From DATKKX01 sp035542775 (GTDB lineage: Bacteria > Planctomycetota > Phycisphaerae > UBA1845 > UTPLA1): DNA of 58,128 nucleotides. The translations under genes were made by a program, and so were the position numbers. Under the pieces are notes generated by a model, which saw nothing but the letters and a program-made list of their open reading frames with translations, did no database searches and was not told the DNA's origin. This document shows positions 8,587-15,861 of this stretch, piece after piece. Location of the stretch: assembly GCA_035542775.1 (NCBI GenBank), contig DATKKX010000386.1, positions 1 through 58,128 on the forward strand, read 5' to 3'. Each line of letters starts with the position of its first letter. Position 1 is the first letter of the stretch.

Positions 8587-9831
8587 CTACTGCACCCTGC
8601 CGACCACGATCGACGCGTTGTGCCCGCCAAAGCCGAAGGAGTTGCTCATGGCCACTTTGATCTTGGCGTCCTGCGGGGTGTTGGGGGTGTAGTTCAGATC
8701 GCAGCCTTCGCCGGGGTTGTCCAGGTTGATGGTGGGCGACACGACGCCGTGGCGAATAGCCATGACCGTGGCCAACAACTCCACGCCCCCGCTGGCGCCG
8801 AGCAGGTGCCCGATCGAACTTTTGGTGCTGCTGATTCGGAGCTGGTAGGCGTGATCGGAAAAGACGGATTTCACCGCCATGGTTTCGGCGATGTCGCCCA
8901 GCGGAGTGCCGGTTCCATGGGCGTTGATGTAGTCCACCCGCGTCGGAGTCAGACCCGCGCTGGCGAGGGCGGCCGTCATCGCCGCAGCGGCGCCGCGGCC
9001 TTGCTCATCCGGCTGGGTCAGGTGGCAGGCGTCCGCGCTCATGCCGAAGCCCAGAATCTCGGCCAGCATGTCTGCGCCGCGGTTCCGGGCATGTTCATAC
9101 TCTTCGAAGATCAAAACCCCGGCGCCCTCGCCCATGACGAAACCGTCGCGGTCGCGGTCGAACGGGCGGGAGGCCTTCTGCGGCGCCTCGTTGCGCACCG
9201 AGAGGGCCTTCATCGAGGAGAAGGCCGACAGCCCCAGAGGCGTCAAGGCCGCTTCGGCGCCGCCGGTGATCATGGCCTCAGCGTCGCCGCGGACGATGGC
9301 GTGGAAGGCGTCGCCCATCGCGTTGGTGGCGGAGGCGCATGCCGTGGCCACGCTGGTGTTGGGGCCCTTGGCATCGAACAGGATGGAGAGGTTTCCACTC
9401 GCCGCGTTCACCATCAGCTTCGGAATGGTGAAGGCGGAGACTTTGTCCGGGCCTTTGTCCAGAAGCCGGTTATGCTGATCTTCCATCTCGGCCAAGCCGC
9501 CGATACCGGAGCCGATGATCACGCCGAACTTCCGCGGATCACCCGCTCCGGCGGGCAAGCCGCTGGCTTTGAACGCCTGGGTACCGGCGGCAACGGCCAT
9601 CTGGGCGAAGCGGTCCAGGCGCTTGAGCGCTTTCTTGTCGACCCAATTCGCAGGATCAAAGTCCCGGCATTCGCCGCCGAAGCGAACCGAATAGCGGCTC
9701 GTGTCGAATCGCTCGATTGGAGCAATGCCGCTCTCACCCGCCAGCAGGCGCTCCCAGAACACGTCGACAGAGTTTCCCAATGGGCTGACCAGACCCATTC
9801 CCGTGATGACCACTCGACGGCGGTTGGACAT
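8587..9831 (-). CDS. fabF: 3-oxoacyl-ACP synthase II
   Basis: 414 residues, the normal length for KAS II. It condenses acyl-ACP with malonyl-ACP in fatty-acid elongation. The Cys-His-His triad is visible: Cys165 in VATACASATNA, His305 in NAHGTGTPLGD and His342 in KSSIGHLLG, with Lys337 before it; the C-terminal NSFGFGGHN loop is intact. It is the last gene of the leftward rpmF-plsX-fab operon, directly after acpP, as in many bacteria. An AAGGA sequence lies immediately against the ATG with no spacer, which is unusual, but no better start exists because the first strand (RRVVITGMG) begins at residue 4. Confidence 0.97.
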   Translation of the reverse strand: MSNRRRVVITGMGLVSPLGNSVDVFWERLLAGESGIAPIERFDTSRYSVRFGGECRDFDPANWVDKKALKRLDRFAQMAVAAGTQAFKASGLPAGAGDPRKFGVIIGSGIGGLAEMEDQHNRLLDKGPDKVSAFTIPKLMVNAASGNLSILFDAKGPNTSVATACASATNAMGDAFHAIVRGDAEAMITGGAEAALTPLGLSAFSSMKALSVRNEAPQKASRPFDRDRDGFVMGEGAGVLIFEEYEHARNRGADMLAEILGFGMSADACHLTQPDEQGRGAAAAMTAALASAGLTPTRVDYINAHGTGTPLGDIAETMAVKSVFSDHAYQLRISSTKSSIGHLLGASGGVELLATVMAIRHGVVSPTINLDNPGEGCDLNYTPNTPQDAKIKVAMSNSFGFGGHNASIVVGRVQ

Positions 9832-9856
9832 TCCTTACGGCCCCGATCCCCGCCCG

Positions 9857-9902
9857 GCACGGCGGGTGGACGCAACCTCGCGAGGCAGGCGAGGTTCCGT
9901 GC
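9857..9902. other. Hairpin in the acpP-fabF spacer
   Basis: Inner arms AACCTCGC (9874-9881) and GCGAGGTT (9889-9896) enclose a 7-base loop. Outer bases GCACGG (9857-9862) and CCGTGC (9897-9902) can also pair. There is no T-run, so it is not a simple terminator. It may protect or cut the operon mRNA between acpP and fabF, or be a dispersed palindromic repeat. Confidence 0.6.
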
Positions 9903-9905
9903 GTA

Positions 9906-10166
9906 TCACTTCTTGTCGCCCTGCACCCTCAAAATGTAATCCACCGCGTGTCCGACCGTCTGAATCTTCTCGGCCTCCTCGTCGGGGATGCTCATCTCGA
10001 AGGCATCCTCAAACTCCATAACCAGCTCGACGGTGTCCAAGGAGTCAGCGTTCAAGTCGTTGACGAAGGACGTCTCCATATTGATTTCCGATTTGTCGAC
10101 GCCCATCTGGTCGCTGACAATCTTGATCACTTTTTCCTCGATCTCTGCTCTCGATAACGCCACCAC
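9906..10166 (-). CDS. acpP: Acyl carrier protein
   Basis: 86 residues, highly acidic. The phosphopantetheine site is Ser42 in the ADSLDTVELVMEFE motif at the start of helix II, and the four-helix pattern of AcpP is complete. It carries acyl chains as thioesters for the Fab enzymes encoded around it. The start is GTG at 10166, supported by a GGAG six bases upstream. It sits between fabG and fabF, the conserved order. Confidence 0.97.
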   Translation of the reverse strand: MVALSRAEIEEKVIKIVSDQMGVDKSEINMETSFVNDLNADSLDTVELVMEFEDAFEMSIPDEEAEKIQTVGHAVDYILRVQGDKK

Positions 10167-10234
10167 TTGAATCTCCGTTATTATCTCTCAGTCCAGTTCG
10201 ACAGGGTCTACCGTTGCCCTCGTGTCTGTTTCAC

Positions 10235-10252
10235 GTTCCGGCGGTCCGGAAC
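10235..10252. other. Hairpin in the fabG-acpP spacer
   Basis: A perfect 7-bp stem, GTTCCGG (10235-10241) and CCGGAAC (10246-10252), with a 4-base loop sits in the 188-base spacer between fabG and acpP. This is the largest gap in the operon. AcpP is usually made in excess over the Fab enzymes, so the spacer may hold a separate promoter or an mRNA processing site; that is inference. Confidence 0.5.
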
Positions 10253-10354
10253 CCTCAGCCTCAACCCCTTGCCACTCCACCGCAGGGCCTCGGCGCCTGC
10301 GTTCCGCAACAATCGGCGGACCTCCAACAGAGCGGCCGGACCACTTCACTCGGC

Positions 10355-11104
10355 TCACATGTGGAGGCCGCCGTCCACGGCCAGCACCTGTCCATTGATG
10401 TACCCGGCGGCGGGCGAGGCCAGAAATGCCACGGCCGCGGCCACCTCTTCCGGCTCGCCAAACCTCTGCAGCGGAATCAGCGGGCGAACCTGCTCTTTCA
10501 CCTTCTCGGACAGGATGTTGGTCATGTCCGTATTGATAAAGCCGGGGGCAACGGCGTTGCAGGTCACCCCGCGGCGGGCCAGTTCCTTGGCTACGGACTT
10601 GGTCAAGCCGATCACACCGGCCTTGCTGGCAGCGTAATTGGCCTGACCGGTGTTTCCCATGATGCCGGAAACACTGGTGATGTTGATGATCCGGCCCCAG
10701 CGGGCGCGCACCATGTGCTTGCCCACGGCCCGGGTCATGAGAAAAACAGCCCGAAGATTGGTGTTCAGCACCTGGTCGAACTGCTCGTCGGTCATGTTCA
10801 TGATCAGAGCGTCTCGCGTGATGCCGGCGTTGTTGGCCAGAATATCGAGACGCCCGAATTCAGTCGCTATGTCGTCGACCCACTTCTCAATCTTGTCCGC
10901 GTCGGTCACGTCCAGGACTCGCGGCGAGATCTTGCCGAGGCATCGTGCGTCCGCAGCCTCGGCCGGAAGCGAGCTCAACCGCTCACTGTTGCGAGCGCAG
11001 GCAATGACGGTGGCGCCCTCTTTGGCCAAAGCCAGGCAGATGGCGCGGCCGATGCCCCTCGATCCGCCGGTCACAATCGCGACTCGCTCCAACAGGTCCG
11101 CCAT
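10355..11104 (-). CDS. fabG: 3-oxoacyl-ACP reductase
   Basis: A classical SDR of 249 residues that uses NADPH to reduce 3-oxoacyl-ACP. It has the TGGSRGIG cofactor motif at residues 12-19, NNAG at 91-94 and the catalytic Ser144, Tyr157, Lys161 with the same 13 and 4 residue spacing as the E. coli enzyme. The NTGQANYAASKAG stretch is characteristic of FabG. It lies between fabD and acpP on the minus strand. The ATG is at 11104; the 62-base gap from fabD shows no strong promoter. Confidence 0.96.
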   Translation of the reverse strand: MADLLERVAIVTGGSRGIGRAICLALAKEGATVIACARNSERLSSLPAEAADARCLGKISPRVLDVTDADKIEKWVDDIATEFGRLDILANNAGITRDALIMNMTDEQFDQVLNTNLRAVFLMTRAVGKHMVRARWGRIINITSVSGIMGNTGQANYAASKAGVIGLTKSVAKELARRGVTCNAVAPGFINTDMTNILSEKVKEQVRPLIPLQRFGEPEEVAAAVAFLASPAAGYINGQVLAVDGGLHM

Positions 11105-11166
11105 GCCGTCAGTCCAACCTTCTTGCTCGTCTCGGACTCACCAGCCACGTGCCTCGCGCATTGTCA

Positions 11167-12099
11167 TCAAGCGGGCACACGCTTCAACGAGGCGGCGTTG
11201 GAGAAGTTCAGCGTCGTCGCCGCCCGATTTATTTTTCGCATCAGTCCCGTAAGCACCCGCCCAGGACCAACCTCCGCAAAACGATCAAACCCGTCGCCAA
11301 TCAGGTGCTCGATGGAGGCCTGCCAGCGGACCGGTTTGGTCACCTGCTCCTGGAGCAGCCTGCGCGCACTATCAGGGTCGGCATGATAGTCAGCGGACAC
11401 GTTTGACACCACACCAATTCGCCCAGGGCGGATGTCCGCCTGGAGCAGGGCCGTCTTGAGGCCGCGGGCCGCCGGCTCCATCAGCGTGGAGTGAAACGCT
11501 CCGGCCACCGTCAGGGGGACAGCCTTGGCCCCATATTTCTCCGCCAATCCTACCGCTCGCGAGCAGGCGGCTTTCGAGCCGGAAATCACTATCTGCCCGG
11601 GGCAATTGAAGTTAGCGGCGCCCAGGACTTCCCCTTCGGCCGCCTCCCGGCATAGTCCGGCGGTGTCGGCTTCGCCGAGGCCGAGGATGGAAACCATTCC
11701 GCCCGGGGAAGCCTCCGACGCGGCCTGCATCAGCCGACCGCGCTCGGCCACCAGCTTAAGGCAATCGTCGAAGCCGATCCAGCCGGCCAAATGGAGGGCG
11801 GTATATTCTCCGAGGCTCAGGCCGGCCATGGCTTGTGGATCCAATTCATCAGCAATTCCCTCTGCCTCCATTGCGCGCCAGATCGCCACTGAGGTGGCGA
11901 AGATGGCCGGCTGCGAGATATCAGTCGCGTTCAGCCGTTCCGCCGGACCATCGAAGCAGAGGGTACTCAGCTTGAAGCCGAGGACCGAATCGGCATGTTC
12001 GAAGACCTCGCGCGCGGGGCCCGAGGCCTGGACCGCATCCTTTCCCATTCCGACAACCTGGGCGCCTTGTCCCGGGAAGATGACGGCAGTTTTGCTCAC
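11167..12099 (-). CDS. fabD: Malonyl-CoA:ACP transacylase
   Basis: 310 residues. It loads malonyl groups onto AcpP. The N-terminal FPGQGAQ motif (residues 8-14), nucleophile Ser95 in GLSLGEY and His203 in VAGAFHS are all present. The start is GTG at 12099 with GAAGG seven bases upstream. It is placed between fabH and fabG, the standard order. Confidence 0.96.
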   Translation of the reverse strand: MSKTAVIFPGQGAQVVGMGKDAVQASGPAREVFEHADSVLGFKLSTLCFDGPAERLNATDISQPAIFATSVAIWRAMEAEGIADELDPQAMAGLSLGEYTALHLAGWIGFDDCLKLVAERGRLMQAASEASPGGMVSILGLGEADTAGLCREAAEGEVLGAANFNCPGQIVISGSKAACSRAVGLAEKYGAKAVPLTVAGAFHSTLMEPAARGLKTALLQADIRPGRIGVVSNVSADYHADPDSARRLLQEQVTKPVRWQASIEHLIGDGFDRFAEVGPGRVLTGLMRKINRAATTLNFSNAASLKRVPA

Positions 12100-12160
12100 G
12101 GTACGCCCTTCACAGTCGAGCCTTCACAGCCCGTTTCGGTTGAACCATCGCCGAGACGGC

Positions 12161-13156
12161 TCACAGACGCAGCAGGGCGGAGGCCCACGTAAAGCCTGCG
12201 CCAAACGCCACCAACAGCACCAAGTCGCCGCTTTTGATCCGACCGGTCCTGCGGCATTCGTCCAGACCCATCGGAATAGACGCCGCGGACGTATTTCCGA
12301 GGCGGTCGATGTTCACATACACGCGCTCCTTGGGCAAACCCAGCCGCTCTCGCGCGGACTCGATGATCCGCAGGTTGGATTGGTGGGGAATGACCAGGGT
12401 GATGTCTTCGCTTTTAAGCCCGGTTTCTTTCAGCACCGAGTCGACGAGCTCGAAGTTACGCTTCACCGCGAGTTTGTATACTTCCCGGCCCTGCATCTTG
12501 ATGTAGTGCAGTCGCTCATTCACCGTCATGTGTGACGGCGTAAGATGCATGCCGCTGGCCGGGACACAGAGCATCAACGCTCCCTTGCCTTCGGCGTGCA
12601 TCTGATGGTGCAGCAGAGCCGGACCGGACGTATCGGGAGCTGCCTCCAGCACCGCGGCCCCGGCTCCATCGCCGAAGAGGATGCAGGTGGCGCGATCCTC
12701 GTAATCCGTTATCCGTGACATCGTCTCAGCGCCGATGATCAGGATGCGACGGAATTGCCCCCCCTGGACCAGAAAAGAGCCCATGACCAGCGCATAGATG
12801 AAACCGCTGCAGGCCGCCGACAGATCGAAGGCCGGTATCGGCGGGGCCTCCAAGTCCCGCTGCACGCAGCAGGCGGTGGACGGAAACGTGTATTCCGGGG
12901 TAATAGTCGCCACGAGGATGGCATCGAGATCAGCGGGCGTCAGGTGGGCGTCGTCCAGGGCCTTGCGGGCCGCCGCCGTGGCCAGGCTGGCGGTGGACTC
13001 CTTGTCGGAGGCGATGCGACGCTCCAGAATTCCCGTCCGTTCCATGATCCATTCGTGCGTGGTGTCGAGGCGCTCGACAAAATACTGGTTGGTCAGGACC
13101 TGGTCAGGCACCGCGCTGCCGGTCCCGATGATCTTGACGCCCAACGGCTCAGGCAT
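12161..13156 (-). CDS. fabH: 3-oxoacyl-ACP synthase III
   Basis: 331 residues. It starts fatty-acid synthesis by condensing acyl-CoA with malonyl-ACP. The triad is Cys116 (SAACSGF), His258 (IPHQSN) and Asn288 (GNTSAASIP). GAGFTWAS near the C-terminus is the expected end of the fold. The ATG lies inside the end of plsX (8-base overlap), so the two are probably translationally coupled. Confidence 0.96.
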   Translation of the reverse strand: MPEPLGVKIIGTGSAVPDQVLTNQYFVERLDTTHEWIMERTGILERRIASDKESTASLATAAARKALDDAHLTPADLDAILVATITPEYTFPSTACCVQRDLEAPPIPAFDLSAACSGFIYALVMGSFLVQGGQFRRILIIGAETMSRITDYEDRATCILFGDGAGAAVLEAAPDTSGPALLHHQMHAEGKGALMLCVPASGMHLTPSHMTVNERLHYIKMQGREVYKLAVKRNFELVDSVLKETGLKSEDITLVIPHQSNLRIIESARERLGLPKERVYVNIDRLGNTSAASIPMGLDECRRTGRIKSGDLVLLVAFGAGFTWASALLRL

Positions 13157-14153
13157 CGGGGATTTCCTCCGTCAGGCGGGCGCTGATGTGTTTGTTCAGC
13201 TCACTTCGAACGTATTGGGCGGCGACTCGCACGGCGTTCTTGATGGCGCGGCGGTCGCTGCTGCCGTGGCAGATGATGCACGAGCCGTTCAAGCCCAGGA
13301 GAGGGGCTCCGCCGTACTCGTTGTAGTCGTGCTTGGCCCAGACGCTCTTCACCACGGGATCGAACCTCGCGGAAAGATCAGGGCTTTCGATGGAAATCTC
13401 CCGCTGGATGGTCTTGAAGAGGCCGTCCGCGAGCCCTTCGGTCAGCTTGAGCACGACATTGCCGACGAATCCGTCGCAGACGGCGACATCGCAACCACCG
13501 GCATAGAGCTCGCGCCCTTCGATGTTGCCGACGAAGTTCAAATTCGGATCCTGTTTCAACAGGGTGTGGGCCTGCTTAACCAAAGGACTGCCCTTTACGT
13601 CTTCACTGCCGATCGAAAGCAGCCCCACGCGGGGGTTGGATATCTTCAGCATGTGCTCGGCATAGACCGACGCCATCTGGGCATATTGCAGAAGGTGGTG
13701 TGCCTTCGGAGCGACATTGGCACCGACATCACAGAGAGTGATCGGCCCGGAGAACGCCGGCAGCACGACGGCAATGCCCGGTCGCTGCACCTTGCCGAGC
13801 GTTCGCATCTTCAACTGACAGGCCGCGGCACAGGCGCCGGTGTTGCCGGCGCTGATCACGGCATCGACCTTGCCCTGCGCGGCCAGCTTGGCCATCACCA
13901 CGATGGAGGAGTCCTTTTTCTGCCGGAGCGCCTCCACCGGCGAATCGTCCATTTCGATCACTTCGGGAGTGTGATAGATCGAGACCTTGCGACGGACGGC
14001 GTCAGTCGAGGGAACCAGCGGCCGGATGACCTCCTCACGGCCGATGAGCACCAACTCGTCGCCGTCGCCGAGAAAGCCGAAACTCTCCAGTGCACCGGTG
14101 ACGATCTCGCCCGGGGCGTTGTCGCCCCCCATTGCGTCGATCGCGATGCGCAT
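13149..14153 (-). CDS. plsX: Phosphate acyltransferase
   Basis: 334 residues. PlsX makes acyl-phosphate from acyl-ACP, feeding phospholipid synthesis at the membrane. The N-terminal IAIDAMGGDNAP motif is diagnostic, and the later SAGNTGA and GxEDxKG motifs are present (SAGNTGACAA, GSEDVKGSPL). It follows rpmF by 6 bases and overlaps fabH, as in many bacterial rpmF-plsX-fab operons. No clear Shine-Dalgarno is seen, consistent with coupling to rpmF. Confidence 0.95.
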   Translation of the reverse strand: MRIAIDAMGGDNAPGEIVTGALESFGFLGDGDELVLIGREEVIRPLVPSTDAVRRKVSIYHTPEVIEMDDSPVEALRQKKDSSIVVMAKLAAQGKVDAVISAGNTGACAAACQLKMRTLGKVQRPGIAVVLPAFSGPITLCDVGANVAPKAHHLLQYAQMASVYAEHMLKISNPRVGLLSIGSEDVKGSPLVKQAHTLLKQDPNLNFVGNIEGRELYAGGCDVAVCDGFVGNVVLKLTEGLADGLFKTIQREISIESPDLSARFDPVVKSVWAKHDYNEYGGAPLLGLNGSCIICHGSSDRRAIKNAVRVAAQYVRSELNKHISARLTEEIPDA

Positions 14154-14159
14154 GGGAGC

Positions 14160-14345
14160 TTACTTCTCCTCGGTTTCGACCTTGATCGCCACCTTGGCAT
14201 TCACGTAGCCGCACTTGGGGCAGGCGCGGTGCGGGAGTTTGGCGGTGTCGCAGCGAGGGCATGCGTTCAGGTTCAAGGCCTTGAGCGCTTGGTGCGATCT
14301 GCGAGCCCGCTTGACTGCTTTGGATGTTCTTCTGGCTGGAAGCAT
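14160..14345 (-). CDS. rpmF: Ribosomal protein bL32
   Basis: 61 residues, very basic at the N-terminus, with two zinc-type knuckles CPRC and CPKC that place it with the zinc-binding form of L32. It begins the fatty-acid operon, a linkage known from E. coli and many others. The ATG is preceded by AGGTGA at good spacing. A promoter candidate lies about 120 bases upstream. Confidence 0.93.
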   Translation of the reverse strand: MLPARRTSKAVKRARRSHQALKALNLNACPRCDTAKLPHRACPKCGYVNAKVAIKVETEEK

Positions 14346-14464
14346 GAAATCACCTGTTCATAGGGCCGGTTCTGTCGGAGCCAGGCCGCGTATTCTCCAC
14401 GAAATGCGGTGGCTGTCTCTCCCCGCACGAATGATCCGCAAAATAGCCGAGCGCCGAGCCTTGC

Positions 14465-14493
14465 AATTTAGACCGAGATCGGGCCGTTGTCAA
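14465..14493 (-). promoter_or_regulatory. Sigma70-like promoter of the rpmF-plsX-fab operon
   Basis: Read on the minus strand: TTGACA (14493-14488), 17-base spacer, TAAATT (14470-14465). The -35 is a perfect match and the -10 matches 4 of 6. Transcription would start near 14458, giving a leader of about 113 bases before rpmF. The leader has room for regulation, but no recognised riboswitch or operator was seen. Confidence 0.65.
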
Positions 14494-14632
14494 GCGCTTT
14501 TGGCCGTGGTAACTACGGATGCCAGCGAAAGTTGCTGTTTGTGCATTCCGCGGGTAGGATCAATTACGTCCGATTCCATCTCACTCGATGGCGACCGGCA
14601 GGTGGGCTCGGAGTACTCTGTCGAATGGAACG

Positions 14633-15826
14633 ATGATGCCTGAAGATCAACATCGAGATGGGCCACAGCAGGCTTCCGAAGCCGACGAGGATCGCGAAGG
14701 CCTCGTGCCGGACGAGGATCTCGAGGACCTTGAAGACGAAGAATCGGACGACGATGAGGCTGTCCTCAAGTCGGGCGAGCCCGGGGAGCCGGGTGGCCCG
14801 CGTCATGTTCAGTTGAAGATCCGCCGCAAGCTGCCGGGTCATCGTCTCGACAAGTATCTGCACGGCCGCTTTCGCAAGGTTTCTCGAACCACAATCCAGC
14901 GGCTGATCAAGCTGGGCGAGATCACCGTCAACGGCAAGCCCACCAAGGCCAGCTACGAGGCGGAGGGTGGGGACATCATTGACATCACCTTCCCGCCGCC
15001 TGAGCCGTACGAGGTGGTGCCCGAGAACATTCCGCTGAACATCGTGTACGAGGATGATTTCGTGCTGGTGGTCAACAAGGAAGTCGGCATGGTGGTTCAT
15101 CCCGCCAGCCGCACGCAGCGCGGGACGGTGGCCAACGCTTTGGCGTACTACTCCAGCTCGCTATCCAAGACCGACGACCCGTTCCGCCCCGGCATCGTCC
15201 ATCGGCTGGACAAGAACACCTCCGGCATCATGATCGTGGCCAAGACCGACGAAGCCCACTGGCGGCTGGCCCTGCAATTCGAGAAGCGGACCACGCAGAA
15301 GACGTACACCGCCATCGTTCACGGCAATCCCGAGTTTGACGAGGACGTGATCAACGTGCCGATCGGGCGTCATCCGACGGTTTATGACCGCTACATCGCC
15401 ACGGGCTTTGCCGAGCGGATGGGGGGCAAGTTCGAGAAGAAGCTGTCGAAGGAGGCGGTGACGAAGTACAAGGTGACGGAGCGGTTCAGCGGCTTCAGCC
15501 TGGTGGAGCTATTCCCCAAGACCGGCCGGACGCATCAGCTTCGCATCCACATGTCGCACATCCACCACCCGATCGTGGGCGATCCGTTTTACGGCGGCCG
15601 GCACCTGTCCATCCGCGACGTGACCGGCCGGCCGGAGGACCCGACCGAGCCGCGGTTCATTCGCCAGATGCTGCACGCTCATCGGCTGATCGTGCAGCAC
15701 CCGATTTACGAAACGCCGCTGGAGCTGGAGGCGCCGCCGCCGGCGGACATGCAGGAATTGATTGACCTGCTGCGCGCGCACGCGAAACTGCCGGAGCGGC
15801 GCGGGCCGTCACAACGGCGGCGGTAG
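14633..15826 (+). CDS. RluA/RluD-family rRNA pseudouridine synthase
   Basis: About 397 residues. Residues 1-60 form an acidic, Glu/Asp-rich extension not usual in the family. An S4 RNA-binding domain follows at about 68-113 (RLDKYLHGRFRKVSRTTIQRLI). The catalytic domain has HRLDKNTSG with catalytic Asp193, and GRTHQLRIH near the C-terminus, as in RluD. It converts specific uridines of 23S rRNA to pseudouridine. Tandem ATGs at 14633/14636 were preferred over an ATG at 14588, which has no ribosome-binding site and adds an unrelated basic leader; evidence for either is weak. Confidence 0.9.
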   Translation: MMPEDQHRDGPQQASEADEDREGLVPDEDLEDLEDEESDDDEAVLKSGEPGEPGGPRHVQLKIRRKLPGHRLDKYLHGRFRKVSRTTIQRLIKLGEITVNGKPTKASYEAEGGDIIDITFPPPEPYEVVPENIPLNIVYEDDFVLVVNKEVGMVVHPASRTQRGTVANALAYYSSSLSKTDDPFRPGIVHRLDKNTSGIMIVAKTDEAHWRLALQFEKRTTQKTYTAIVHGNPEFDEDVINVPIGRHPTVYDRYIATGFAERMGGKFEKKLSKEAVTKYKVTERFSGFSLVELFPKTGRTHQLRIHMSHIHHPIVGDPFYGGRHLSIRDVTGRPEDPTEPRFIRQMLHAHRLIVQHPIYETPLELEAPPPADMQELIDLLRAHAKLPERRGPSQRRR

Positions 15827-15861
15827 AGGCGCTCGTTATGTTCGCAAGGTCACCCCTGTGG

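Noticed and set aside
8413..14363. Several long + strand ORFs across the fab operon
   Set aside because: They are antisense shadows; every stretch is explained by fabF, acpP, fabG, fabD, fabH, plsX and rpmF with intact active sites.
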